A stretch of DNA of 64,000 nt, from positions 1 through 64,000 of the forward strand of contig JADKDZ010000007.1 of assembly GCA_016718265.1 (NCBI GenBank), given 5' to 3'. Positions within the stretch are counted from its first letter, which is position 1. Each line of letters opens with the position of its first letter. Positions 38,216 to 46,980 of this stretch are shown here, in pieces. The translations under genes were made by a program, and so were the position numbers. The notes below the pieces were generated by a model. The model did not search any database. It was not told where the DNA came from and saw only the letters and a program-made list of their open reading frames with translations. This stretch comes from Uliginosibacterium sp. (GTDB lineage Bacteria > Pseudomonadota > Gammaproteobacteria > Burkholderiales > Rhodocyclaceae).

Positions 38216-39802
38216 TTACTTGCGGAACATTTCCAGCATGCGCTGGGTGACGGCAAAACCACCGAACATATTGATTGTGGCGAGCACGATGGAGCCGATC
38301 GCCAACCAGCGAATCACGGCGTCAGGCCGGACGATGTCCGCCGCGAGGGGCGGCGCAATCTGAACCAGCGCACCAATCGCGATGATGCTAGAGACCGCAT
38401 TGGTCACGCTCATCAGCGGCGTATGGAGTGCCGGTTTCACATTCCAGACCACCATATAGCCAATGAAACAGGCCAGCACAAAGACGGTGAAGTGACCCAG
38501 GAACGCGATCGGCGCATACGCACCGATCAGCCAGAACAAGGCGCCCGCCACCGCAAACATGATGGCCATGTTCTTGGGCGACATGGGCTCGCTGGGCTCA
38601 CCATGTCCGTGGGACTTCTTGGCAACCGGCACCGCTGCTGCGGCCGGCTTGGCCGCTGCAACCGGGATTTTCGGTGCAGGGGCCGGCCAGGTGATCTCGC
38701 CGTCCTTGATGACCGTCAGGCCACGGATCGCGTCGTCTTCCATGTTGACGTTGATCTGACCATCCTTGGTCTTGCACAGTTCTTCGGTCAGGCGGAACAG
38801 GTTGGTCGCATAAAGCGTCGAGGACTGCTTGGCAAGGCGGCTGACCAGATCGGTGTAACCGATAATGGTGACGCCATGCTTCACCACGGCCTGACCCGGT
38901 TCGGTCAACTCGCAGTTGCCGCCTTGCTCGGCGGCCATATCGACGATCACGCTGCCCGGCTTCATGCTTTGCACCATCTCAGCAGTAATGAGCTTGGGTG
39001 CCGGTTTGCCCGGGATCAATGCAGTGGTGATGATGATGTCCACTTCGCGCGCTTGTTTCGCGTACATCTCGCGCTGAGCCTGCTGGAAGCCTTCGCTCAT
39101 GACTTTGGCGTAACCGCCGCCGCCCGAACCTTCTTCCTCGTAATCCACCTTGACGAATTCACCCCCCAGCGACTTGACCTGATCGGCGACTTCGGCACGC
39201 GTATCGTTCGCGCGCACGATGGCGCCCAGACCGGCGGCAGTCCCGATGGCGGCCAGACCGGCCACGCCAGCGCCGGCGATGAAGACCTTCGCGGGCGGCA
39301 CCTTGCCGGCAGCGGTGATCTGACCGTTGAAGAAGCGCCCGAAGCCATTTGCAGCCTCAATGACGGCGCGGTAACCCGCAACACCCGCCTGCGAAGTCAG
39401 GGCATCCATCTTCTGCGCACGCGAGAGCTGGCGTGGCAGCGCATCAATGGCGAGTACGGTTACCTTCTTGGCTGCCAGCTTCTGCATCAACTCCGGGCTC
39501 TGCGCCGGCCAGATGAACGAGATCAGCGTGCTGCCCTCGCGCATCATGCCGACCTCTTCGTCATTCGGCGCGCGTACCTTGAATACCATGTCGGCACCCG
39601 ACCACAGCGCTGCGGCACTCTCGGCAATCTCGGCACCCGCTGCACGGTATGCATCGTCACTACTATTGGCCGAATCGCCCGCGCCGGTTTCGACGATGAC
39701 CTTGAAGCCCAGCTTGATCAATTTCTCGACGACTTCAGGAACAGTCGCGACGCGCTTCTCGCCAGCAAAAACCTCTCTGGGTACCCCTATAAGCAGTGAC
39801 AT
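38216..39802 (-). CDS. pntA: NAD(P) transhydrogenase subunit alpha (fused alpha1+alpha2)
   Basis: A 528-residue protein that joins the NAD-binding domain I with the membrane part, as in E. coli PntA (510) rather than the split PntAA/PntAB of many alphaproteobacteria. Motifs: PREVFAGEKRVATVPE, AGAGVAGLAAIGTAAGLGA (Rossmann loop), RAEVADQVKSLG. A linker rich in Ala/Pro (VAAAKPAAAAVPVAKK) leads to four helices. The start ATG 39802 was chosen because conserved MSLLIGVPREV begins the family; the 65-codon extension is not homologous. Confidence 0.96.
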   Translation of the reverse strand: MSLLIGVPREVFAGEKRVATVPEVVEKLIKLGFKVIVETGAGDSANSSDDAYRAAGAEIAESAAALWSGADMVFKVRAPNDEEVGMMREGSTLISFIWPAQSPELMQKLAAKKVTVLAIDALPRQLSRAQKMDALTSQAGVAGYRAVIEAANGFGRFFNGQITAAGKVPPAKVFIAGAGVAGLAAIGTAAGLGAIVRANDTRAEVADQVKSLGGEFVKVDYEEEGSGGGGYAKVMSEGFQQAQREMYAKQAREVDIIITTALIPGKPAPKLITAEMVQSMKPGSVIVDMAAEQGGNCELTEPGQAVVKHGVTIIGYTDLVSRLAKQSSTLYATNLFRLTEELCKTKDGQINVNMEDDAIRGLTVIKDGEITWPAPAPKIPVAAAKPAAAAVPVAKKSHGHGEPSEPMSPKNMAIMFAVAGALFWLIGAYAPIAFLGHFTVFVLACFIGYMVVWNVKPALHTPLMSVTNAVSSIIAIGALVQIAPPLAADIVRPDAVIRWLAIGSIVLATINMFGGFAVTQRMLEMFRK

Positions 39803-39863
39803 CCTCGGTTCTCCATTAACGTCCAGATAGAAAATAAACCTATTCACTTCCGCTGACTGCCCA

Positions 39864-39897
39864 AGGCCTACCCCCGGAGACTTCCGGGGGTAGGCCT
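39864..39897. repeat. Perfect 15-bp stem hairpin in the pntA-corA gap
   Basis: AGGCCTACCCCCGGA and its complement form a perfect 15-bp stem with a GACT loop. There is no adjacent T-run. It lies 61 bp upstream of pntA and overlaps the stop codon of a small possible ORF on the minus strand. Role unknown: it may be a terminator for that ORF or a leader structure of pntA. Confidence 0.7.
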
Positions 39898-40014
39898 CAG
39901 ACCGCAGCGCTCGCGCAGGCGATACACGCCAGACGCGCAGATCAGCATCGGGAAGAATTTCGGGCGGTAGCGGGCGGCGTTCTTCTCGCGCGCACAACTA
40001 CCATCGACATGCAC
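39868..40014 (-). CDS. Possible small hypothetical protein (48 residues)
   Basis: The frame ends at TAG inside the strong hairpin and includes RYRPKFFPMLICASGVYRLR, codons that look like the local coding style (AAG, GCC, CGC, TTC). The start is unclear: GTG 40014 has a GAGGAG sequence too close in front; another frame from an ATG three bases downstream (MSMVVVRARR...) is also open. No family is recognised. It could be a real small gene upstream of pntA or chance. The 366-bp gap otherwise contains no gene. Confidence 0.3.
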   Translation of the reverse strand: MHVDGSCAREKNAARYRPKFFPMLICASGVYRLRERCGLRPTPGSLRG

Positions 40015-40168
40015 TCTCCTCTTGTCATGATTTTCGAACCCGGCATCGGTACGCAGAAACGGGCCGTCTGAAAGCAGCACAACCCGAAACTACACGTCCG
40101 CCACACCCTGGCGCCGAATTGCGAAAGCGTTGCATCATACTGTGGCCTCGCGAACAAGGACCACGCCC

Positions 40169-41272
40169 ATGCGCAAACGCAGCGAAAAACGACTTAGCAA
40201 ATCGCGCACCAACTACACCACCAAGGCCGGTCGCCCCCCCGGGAGCATTGTGCACCTTGGCGAAATCAAGGTAACCCAGCCCGACATCACTCTATTCGAT
40301 TACGGCAGCGAGAATCTGACGGAGGTCACGTTCCGCTCGATTGACGAGTCCCGGCACTACCCGCGCGCGCAGGACACCTTGTGGCTCAACGTCCACGGCC
40401 TGCACGACACCCGGGTCATGGAAGAAATCGGTCGGCGCTTCGGTCTACACCCGCTGGTCCTTGAAGACGTCGCCAACACCCAACAACGCGCCAAGCTCGA
40501 CGAGTACGATGGCTACAGCTATGTCGCGCTGCGCACATTCCGCTATGACGCGGACGCACATGACGCCATTTCTGACCAGGTGAGCCTGGTGCTCGGAAAG
40601 AATTTTGTCCTCAGTTTCCAGGAACGGCCTTCCGGTCTCTTCGAGCCCACGCGAAACCGCTTGCGACAAGCAGGAAGCAGTCTTCGCCACGGTGGCGCAG
40701 CCGCCCTGCTTCACGCCTTGATTGATGCCATCGTTGACCAGTACTTCGTCGTCGTCGAAGCACTGTCAGCCGATGTCGAAGTGCTCGAAGACCAATTGCT
40801 GGCGGGCAAAGCCAAGCGCCCGACCGAAGAGATCAATCACTATCGCCGGGAAATCCAGGAAATCCGCCGTTCCATATGGCCTCTGCGCGAAGTGCTGGCC
40901 AGCCTGCAGCGACTGCCCGGCAGTCACTTGACGAGCGACACGCAGCTCTACTTCCGCGACGTGTATGACCACACCATCCACGTCATCGAACATCTGGATG
41001 CGCTGCGCGAACTCATCGGCAGCCTGTTCGAAATCCATCAAGCCAATGTCAACAACCGGATGAACGCAGAGATCCGGATGCTCACCGTCGTCACCACGAT
41101 CTTTGCCCCCGCCACCGTGCTGACCGGATTCTTCGGCATGAACTTCCAGCATATGCCCTGGCTGGCGCAGCCCTGGGGCTGGCAACTGGTGGCGGCCTTG
41201 ATGGCGGGTCTTGGCACCCTCCTCATCACCGCCCTGTTCTGGCGGCGCTGGTGGGTCCGTGAAAACAGCTGA
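40169..41272 (+). CDS. corA: CorA-family magnesium/divalent cation transporter
   Basis: A 367-residue protein. A large cytosolic N-terminal domain (to ~300) precedes two C-terminal helices, with the pore signature GFFGMNFQHMP (GMN motif) after the first helix. The N terminus is rich in Arg/Lys (MRKRSEKRLSKSR). ATG 40169 has AAGGA nearby upstream; the earlier ATG 40130 in the same frame is less likely. It takes up Mg2+ (or Co2+/Ni2+) down the membrane potential. It is divergent from pnt and convergent with the PP2C gene 18 bp away. Confidence 0.93.
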   Translation: MRKRSEKRLSKSRTNYTTKAGRPPGSIVHLGEIKVTQPDITLFDYGSENLTEVTFRSIDESRHYPRAQDTLWLNVHGLHDTRVMEEIGRRFGLHPLVLEDVANTQQRAKLDEYDGYSYVALRTFRYDADAHDAISDQVSLVLGKNFVLSFQERPSGLFEPTRNRLRQAGSSLRHGGAAALLHALIDAIVDQYFVVVEALSADVEVLEDQLLAGKAKRPTEEINHYRREIQEIRRSIWPLREVLASLQRLPGSHLTSDTQLYFRDVYDHTIHVIEHLDALRELIGSLFEIHQANVNNRMNAEIRMLTVVTTIFAPATVLTGFFGMNFQHMPWLAQPWGWQLVAALMAGLGTLLITALFWRRWWVRENS

Positions 41273-41289
41273 GCCAGCGCCCGCAGAAC

Positions 41290-42036
41290 TCAGCCGGGGT
41301 TGATTTTCACGATTGCCACAGAGATGTTGTCGCCGCCCCCATCGGAGCGCGATCGCGCCGTATCGATCAGCATCCGGGCGGCCGAACGCGCATCCAGGCG
41401 ATTGAGCGTGTCACCGATCTCCGCATCCCCCACCAGGCCCCAGAGGCCATCCGAGCAGAGAAAAAACGCGTCGCCGACTTCAATGGTCGGCGCCTTGCCA
41501 GAATCGATACGTGGCTCCCGCTCCGCCCCCAGGCAGGACAACAGCAGATTGCGCTGAGGGTGGTGCTGAGCCATCTCCTCGGTAATGCGGTTGGTGCGGA
41601 TCAGCTCGCCTACCAGCGAATGATCCTGTGAGCGAGAGACCAGCTTGCCGCGGCGAAAATGATAAATGCGTGAATCGCCACAGTGCGCCCACTCCGCCAC
41701 ACCCGGACGCATCAGCATCACCACCGCGGTACTGTGCGGATCACGCTCGCTGGTAAAGCGCGTCAGCTTGATCACCACATGCGCTTCTTCGATCACGCCA
41801 TTCAGAAGCTCCTTGGTGCTCTCATCCGAAGGCGAGTAAACCGAAAAATTCTGCTTGGCTTTCAGCAACACCTGCTCAGCCGCCATGGCGCCGCCCGAGT
41901 GACCGCCCATCCCGTCAGCGAGCACAGCCAGCAGGCAATCCTTGCGGTTCGGGTGCGGAATGATGGCAACACGATCCTGTTGTTCGGAGCGGTCGCCAAT
42001 GTGCATGGCCGCACAGGCATCGATGGCAAAAGGCAT
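41290..42036 (-). CDS. PP2C-type serine/threonine phosphatase
   Basis: A 248-residue PPM phosphatase needing Mn/Mg. Motifs in order: GDRSEQQDR, LADGMGGHSGG, AHCGDSRIYHFR, SDGLWGLV and GGGDNISVAIV, which hold the metal-binding Asp residues. There is no membrane segment, so it acts in the cytosol. No cognate Ser/Thr kinase is seen next to it. Protein dephosphorylation could oppose FHA-read phosphothreonines such as those expected for the FHA protein at 25.9 kb, but that link is only inferred. Confidence 0.93.
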   Translation of the reverse strand: MPFAIDACAAMHIGDRSEQQDRVAIIPHPNRKDCLLAVLADGMGGHSGGAMAAEQVLLKAKQNFSVYSPSDESTKELLNGVIEEAHVVIKLTRFTSERDPHSTAVVMLMRPGVAEWAHCGDSRIYHFRRGKLVSRSQDHSLVGELIRTNRITEEMAQHHPQRNLLLSCLGAEREPRIDSGKAPTIEVGDAFFLCSDGLWGLVGDAEIGDTLNRLDARSAARMLIDTARSRSDGGGDNISVAIVKINPG

Positions 42037-42149
42037 GGGTTATCGCCAAATAGTGTGACAGCGGAAAATACAGGGAATGCGCGGAACTGGAAACCCCAAA
42101 ACCGCTACCACGTTATACGCACATAAAACCTGATAATGACTGCACGCGG

Positions 42150-43007
42150 TCAACAGTCCTCGTGAATATCGACGCCCGGCCACAAAGCTGAAGCGCCGGC
42201 CATACAGGCCGAGGCCGGCAGCACCTGAGGCGTCGAGCCCGGCGGCCACAGCGCGCACAGGGCTTGTGTCACCCGCGCCCCGTCGCCGCTGCACCAGAAC
42301 GCATCCCGACCACCGCCAGACCGGTCAGACAAGCGCCCGGCTTCGAGCAGACGCCGCTGCACCTGGCGGGCAACGGCAGCGCCCGTATCGATGAGCTTGA
42401 TCGTCGGCCCCAGCAGTTGTTCGGCCAATGGGCGCAAGAACACATAGTGCGTGCAGCCCAACACAATGACATCAGCGCCGGCATCGGTCAGGCAGCGCAG
42501 ATGGCCCGCAAGCAGATCGCGCAGCGCGAGGCTGGAAAAATCACCGCGCTCAACGTGCTCGACCAGGCCCTGCCCCGGCCGAGTCACCACCTGAACGCCT
42601 TGGCCAAAGTGGTCCAGCAGGGCCGCAAAACGCGCACTTTCAATCGTCCCGCTGGTCGCCAGCACGCCCACCACGCCCGTCTTGGTTGCCGCCGTTGCCG
42701 GCTTCACTGCTGGCTCCATACCGATGACCGGCACCGCCGGCCATTGCCGGCGAATCGCCTGCGCCGCGGCAGCCGTGGCCGTATTGCAGGCAATCACCAA
42801 GGCCTTCGCGCCCTGCGTCAGCAGGAAGTCGCACAGCTCCAGTGAGCGCGCCTCGATCAGCGCCAGGGGTTTGTCGCCATAGGGCGCGTAGCCCGAATCG
42901 GCGCAATAGATCACGTCTTCGCCCGGCAGCAGCGCGCGAATCTCGCGCAGCACCGACACGCCGCCCAGGCCGGAGTCAAACAGGCCGAGCGGCCGCGCGT
43001 CAGTCAT
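42150..43007 (-). CDS. murI: Glutamate racemase
   Basis: A 285-residue enzyme making D-glutamate for peptidoglycan. The two catalytic cysteines are in VIACNTATAAA and VLGCTHYVFL; the N-terminal GLFDSGLGGVSVLREI and YGDKP motifs are standard. Its ATG 43007 overlaps the preceding glycosyltransferase stop (8 bp), so it is the last gene of purB-GT-murI. The open frame upstream of the ATG is shadow. Confidence 0.96.
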   Translation of the reverse strand: MTDARPLGLFDSGLGGVSVLREIRALLPGEDVIYCADSGYAPYGDKPLALIEARSLELCDFLLTQGAKALVIACNTATAAAAQAIRRQWPAVPVIGMEPAVKPATAATKTGVVGVLATSGTIESARFAALLDHFGQGVQVVTRPGQGLVEHVERGDFSSLALRDLLAGHLRCLTDAGADVIVLGCTHYVFLRPLAEQLLGPTIKLIDTGAAVARQVQRRLLEAGRLSDRSGGGRDAFWCSGDGARVTQALCALWPPGSTPQVLPASACMAGASALWPGVDIHEDC

Positions 43008-43902
43008 CGCGCAGCCTCCGCCGCGCTGCAGATCGGTCGCGCCAGGCGATCGCGCCGCCCGCCACGCGAGCCAGCGCACTGGCAAAGCCGCCACCCTCAC
43101 GCCAGCAGGCCAACGGCGACAGGCCCGCATGCGCGGCAAAGCGGCCATAGTTGAGCCAGGCCATGACGCGCGCCCGGGCGCCCAGTGACAGGCTCGCGGC
43201 TTCGCGGTAATACAGGCGTGTGCCGCGCGGGCTCGCGCAGCGGATGCGGAACAGCGACGCGGTCAGGCCGTCACTGGAATCCGCATAGATGCGCAGGGCC
43301 TCGTTCACGAACCGCATCAGCCGCCCGCGCGCCAGACGATTCCATACCAGCGCTTCCGGTACGAACTTCTCGCCCGGAAATTCAGGAAACGGCTCCGCCT
43401 TGAGCAGCGCCGTCCGATGGCAGCCCCACTTCTCACCCACCAGTTGTTTTGCCCGCAGCAACGCGAACAGCGAAGCATCAAGCGGCGACGCCGGAAAAGG
43501 CTCACCGACGATCTTGCCGGCCTCGTCCTGGCACAGGCAGCCGATGCCGCTGAATGTGTCACGACGCGCCGGCGGAATCGCCGACCAGTGCGCATCAAAG
43601 CGCGCCAGGGCATCCGGTGTACACCAGTCATCCGAGTCCAGCGGCACGAATAATTCGCCCCGCGCCTCGCGCACCCCATGATTGAAGGCCCGGTGCTTGC
43701 CGCCGTTCTCCTGCAGCAGGTAGCGGATAGTGAGCTGGCCTGCCGCGATCCAGCCGGCCACCAGCTCACGCGTGCCGTCACTCGACCCATCGTCCACGAT
43801 CAACCACTCGAAATCGCGGAACTGCTGGGCACACAGACTCTCGTAGGGCCGAATCAGCGTGTGCGCCCGGTTGAAGGTGGGGGTGAAGACGGTAAAGCGC
43901 AC
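43000..43902 (-). CDS. Family 2 glycosyltransferase
   Basis: A 300-residue GT-A enzyme. FTVFTPTFNRAHTL and DFEWLIVDDGSSDGT bind the nucleotide sugar; PLDSDDWCTPDAL carries the DxD-type metal site. The best start is GTG 43902, 5 bp after the purB stop; the ATG 48 bp earlier lies inside purB. It transfers a sugar to an unknown acceptor, probably a surface glycan. It sits between purB and murI with overlaps, so it is co-expressed with housekeeping genes rather than within a polysaccharide locus. Confidence 0.85.
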   Translation of the reverse strand: MRFTVFTPTFNRAHTLIRPYESLCAQQFRDFEWLIVDDGSSDGTRELVAGWIAAGQLTIRYLLQENGGKHRAFNHGVREARGELFVPLDSDDWCTPDALARFDAHWSAIPPARRDTFSGIGCLCQDEAGKIVGEPFPASPLDASLFALLRAKQLVGEKWGCHRTALLKAEPFPEFPGEKFVPEALVWNRLARGRLMRFVNEALRIYADSSDGLTASLFRIRCASPRGTRLYYREAASLSLGARARVMAWLNYGRFAAHAGLSPLACWREGGGFASALARVAGGAIAWRDRSAARRRLRDD

Positions 43903-43906
43903 GCGC

Positions 43907-45286
43907 TCAGGCCTGGATGGCGCGCGCCAGTTCCACCGCTGCGCCAACATAGCTCGCCGGCGTCATCTTGAGCAGGCGGGCTTTCTCGGCTTCAGGAATG
44001 TCCAGCGTCGCGACGAACTCCTGCATGGCCTGCTTGCTGATGCCGGCCCCGCGCGTGAGGGCCTTGAGCTTCTCGTACGGCTTCTCGATGCCGTAACGGC
44101 GCATCACGGTCTGCACCGGTTCGGCCAGCACTTCCCAGCACTCGTCGAGATCAGCGGCAAGCTTCTCGGGCGAGGCTTCGAGCTTGCCCAGGCCGCGCAG
44201 GCAGGACTCGAGCGCCAGCACGGTATGGCCAAAGGCCACGCCCATGTTGCGCAACACGGTCGAATCGGTGAGGTCGCGCTGCATGCGCGAAACCGGCAGC
44301 TTCTCGCTGAAGTGGCGCAGCAGGCTGTTCGCAACCCCGAAATTGCCCTCGGCGTTCTCGAAGTCGATCGGATTGACCTTGTGCGGCATCGTCGAGCTAC
44401 CGACCTCACCGGCCTTGAGCTTCTGCTTGAAGTAGCCGAGCGAGATGTACATCCAGATGTCGCGGCAGGCGTCGATCAGCATGGTGTTGGCGCGCGCGAC
44501 CGCATCGAAGAGCTCGGCCATGGCGTCGTGCGGCTCGATCTGGATCGTGTAGGGGTTGAACGTCAGCCCGAGGGATTCGATGAAACGGCGGCTGAACGCC
44601 GGCCAATCGAGTTCCGGGTAGGCAGACAGGTGCGCATTGTAATTGCCGACCGCACCGTTGAACTTCGCGGTCATCTCGACCGAGGCAATCGCGCGGCGCA
44701 CGCGCTTCAAGCGATGGGCGATGTTCGCCATCTCCTTGCCCAGGGTGCTCGGGCTCGCAGGCTGGCCGTGCGTGCGCGACAGCATGGGCAGTTCGGCGTG
44801 CTGGTGGGCGAGTTCGACCAAGCGGGCCAGCACCTTGTCAAAGGCGGGCAGCAGCACCTCACGGCGAGCCTCTTCGAGCATCAGCGCGTGCGCGCTGTTA
44901 TTGATGTCTTCGGAGGTGCAGGCAAAGTGGATGAATTCGGAGACGCGCATCACCTCGGCGTTGTCGGCGAAGCGGCGCTTGAGCCAGTACTCCATCGCCT
45001 TCACATCATGGTTGGTCTCGGCTTCGATGGCCTTGACGGCCTCGCCATCCTCCGGAGAAAACCCGACGATGACACTTTTGAGCTCCGCGAGCGTGGCCGC
45101 AGAAAACGGCGCCACCTCGGCAATCGCCGGGTCGGCTGCCAGCGCCATCAGCCACTCGATCTCCACGCGGACGCGGTTACGGATCAGCCCATACTCGGAA
45201 AACTGATCGCGCAGCGCGGCAACTTTGCTGGCGTAGCGGCCATCGAGAGGAGAAATTGCGGTAAGCACATTCAAACTGGCAGACAT
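43907..45286 (-). CDS. purB: Adenylosuccinate lyase
   Basis: A 459-residue enzyme of purine synthesis that cleaves SAICAR and adenylosuccinate to release fumarate. Motifs: SPLDGRYASKV at the start, TSEDINNSAHALML, RTHGQPASPST, and the signature GSSTMPHKVNPIDFENAEG with the catalytic Ser loop. Length agrees with E. coli PurB (456). ATG 45286 was chosen because conserved LNVLTAISPLDGRY follows; the huge open frame beyond is antisense to the next gene and not coding. Confidence 0.97.
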   Translation of the reverse strand: MSASLNVLTAISPLDGRYASKVAALRDQFSEYGLIRNRVRVEIEWLMALAADPAIAEVAPFSAATLAELKSVIVGFSPEDGEAVKAIEAETNHDVKAMEYWLKRRFADNAEVMRVSEFIHFACTSEDINNSAHALMLEEARREVLLPAFDKVLARLVELAHQHAELPMLSRTHGQPASPSTLGKEMANIAHRLKRVRRAIASVEMTAKFNGAVGNYNAHLSAYPELDWPAFSRRFIESLGLTFNPYTIQIEPHDAMAELFDAVARANTMLIDACRDIWMYISLGYFKQKLKAGEVGSSTMPHKVNPIDFENAEGNFGVANSLLRHFSEKLPVSRMQRDLTDSTVLRNMGVAFGHTVLALESCLRGLGKLEASPEKLAADLDECWEVLAEPVQTVMRRYGIEKPYEKLKALTRGAGISKQAMQEFVATLDIPEAEKARLLKMTPASYVGAAVELARAIQA

Positions 45287-45320
45287 GACGAAGCCCGGAA
45301 GAGGAACAAAATGGGCGCCG

Positions 45321-45326
45321 ATTATA
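45321..45326 (-). promoter_or_regulatory. Candidate -10 element of purB
   Basis: On the minus strand TATAAT (as GGTATAATC) lies 35 bp upstream of the purB start. The -35 region is weak. No PurR-like palindrome is evident. Confidence 0.4.
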
Positions 45327-45469
45327 CCGTCCCCGGCAGGGGCATCGGCGATCTTCGCCACGCAGCCTGCCCACTGCCGCCAGCAGGCGAGAGATCCCTT
45401 GAATACCCACCCGCAGAGCCGCACGGGAAGGGCCTCTGCAGCACGCATAGCCCAACAGCCAAGCAGGAT

Positions 45470-45502
45470 AAGGCTGAGCAGCCACCCCCTCCGCTCAGCC
45501 TT
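45470..45502. repeat. 10-bp inverted repeat in the purB / nitronate monooxygenase gap
   Basis: AAGGCTGAGC and GCTCAGCCTT pair perfectly over a 13-nt loop. The divergent 435-bp gap (45287-45721) holds this hairpin, the purB -10, and no gene I can support. Function unknown; no T-run follows. Confidence 0.55.
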
Positions 45503-45721
45503 GTCGGGTGCGCCTCTCCAGCCAGCTTCTTTCACGCCGCCCGCACCCGCACCTCCCCACGCCTCTACCTGCGCGAGAATTGACGAGCAAGGATTCCGCG
45601 CTGCCGCTACAATTCGCGCCGGAATGGCCAGCAGAGAGCAAGAGCGTCCGCCGCCGGCAGAACGATTGCTGCACACCACGAGGCGCCCTCCCCGCCCGGC
45701 GCGGGACACACAGGAATTTGC

Positions 45722-46972
45722 ATGAAAAAAGTTGATGATTTTCGCCTGCGTTTCGGCACACAGGAGCTCGTGCCGATCATGATAGGCGGCATGGGCGTCG
45801 ATATTTCGACGGCCGACCTGGCGCTCGAAGCCGCCCGCCTCGGCGGCATTGGCCACATCTCCGACGCGATGGTCCCTACCGTCTCCGACCGGCGCTTTGA
45901 TACGCGTTATGTGAAAGAGAAGCTCCAGCGCTACAAATTCAACGTCGCCAACACGGACAAGTCGGTCGTCCAGTTCCAGCTTCCCGAACTGATCGAAGCC
46001 ACCAAACGGCACGTGAGCGCCACCATGGAAGCCAAGCGTGGCAGTGGCATGGTGTTCATCAACTGTATGGAAAAGCTCACCATGAACGCGCCGAAGGAAA
46101 CCTTGCGCGTTCGGCTGCACGCGGCGCTCGATGCCGGCATCGACGGCATCACGCTGGCCGCAGGCCTGCATCTGGGCAGCTTTCCCCTGATGGAAGATCA
46201 CCCCCGGTTTCGCGACGCCAAGCTCGGCATCATCGTCTCCTCGGTGCGTGCCCTGCAGCTCTTCATCCGCAAGAATGCGCGCTGCAACCGGCTGCCAGAC
46301 TATGTCGTCGTCGAAGGCCAGCTCGCGGGCGGTCACCTGGGTTTCGGCATGGATTGGGCGAAATTCAGCCTCGCGAGCATCGTGGCCGAAGTCAGCCAAT
46401 GGCTGCGGGACGAAAAGCTCGACATCCCGGTCATCCCCGCCGGCGGCATTTTCACCGGCTCGGACGCCACCGCCTTTCTCGAAGCCGGCGCTGCCGCCGT
46501 GCAGGTGGCCACCCGCTTCACGGTATCGGCCGAATGCGGCCTGCCGGACAAGGTCAAGCAAGAATATTTCCGCGCCAGCGAGGCCGACGTCGAAGTCAAC
46601 CAGACCTCGCCGACCGGATACCCGATGCGCATGCTCAAGAGCAGCCCCTCGATTGGCGCCGGCACCCGCCCGAACTGCGAAGCCTACGGCTACCTGCTGG
46701 ACGCCAATGGGCGCTGCGCCTACATCGACGCCTACAACCGCGAACTGGCCAATCACCCCGAGCAACGCAAGCTGGCCGTGTTTGACAAGACCTGCCTGTG
46801 CACGCACATGCGCAACTTTGATTGCTGGACCTGCGGCCACTACGTGTATCGCCTGAAAGACACCAGCCGTGTGCTGGCGGACGGCAGCTACCAGATCCTG
46901 AGCGCCGAACACATCTTCCGCGACTACCAGTTCAGCACCGACAACCAGCTCCTGCTGCCCGACGCGCACTGA
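45722..46972 (+). CDS. Nitronate monooxygenase-like FMN protein
   Basis: A 416-residue TIM-barrel flavoprotein of the 2-nitropropane dioxygenase / FabK-like family. Visible: VPIMIGGMGVDIST at the start, VVVEGQLAGGHLGF (conserved His region), IPVIPAGGIFTGSDATAFLEAGAAAVQ (phosphate-binding loop). The C-terminal ~80 residues carry an unusual cysteine set, TCLCTHMRNFDCWTCGHY, with five Cys and two His, suggesting a metal or Fe-S site not needed by ordinary nitronate monooxygenases. The adjacent acetyltransferase starts 8 bp later, so they form an operon. The real substrate is unknown. Confidence 0.8.
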   Translation: MKKVDDFRLRFGTQELVPIMIGGMGVDISTADLALEAARLGGIGHISDAMVPTVSDRRFDTRYVKEKLQRYKFNVANTDKSVVQFQLPELIEATKRHVSATMEAKRGSGMVFINCMEKLTMNAPKETLRVRLHAALDAGIDGITLAAGLHLGSFPLMEDHPRFRDAKLGIIVSSVRALQLFIRKNARCNRLPDYVVVEGQLAGGHLGFGMDWAKFSLASIVAEVSQWLRDEKLDIPVIPAGGIFTGSDATAFLEAGAAAVQVATRFTVSAECGLPDKVKQEYFRASEADVEVNQTSPTGYPMRMLKSSPSIGAGTRPNCEAYGYLLDANGRCAYIDAYNRELANHPEQRKLAVFDKTCLCTHMRNFDCWTCGHYVYRLKDTSRVLADGSYQILSAEHIFRDYQFSTDNQLLLPDAH

Positions 46973-46980
46973 GGTCAGGC

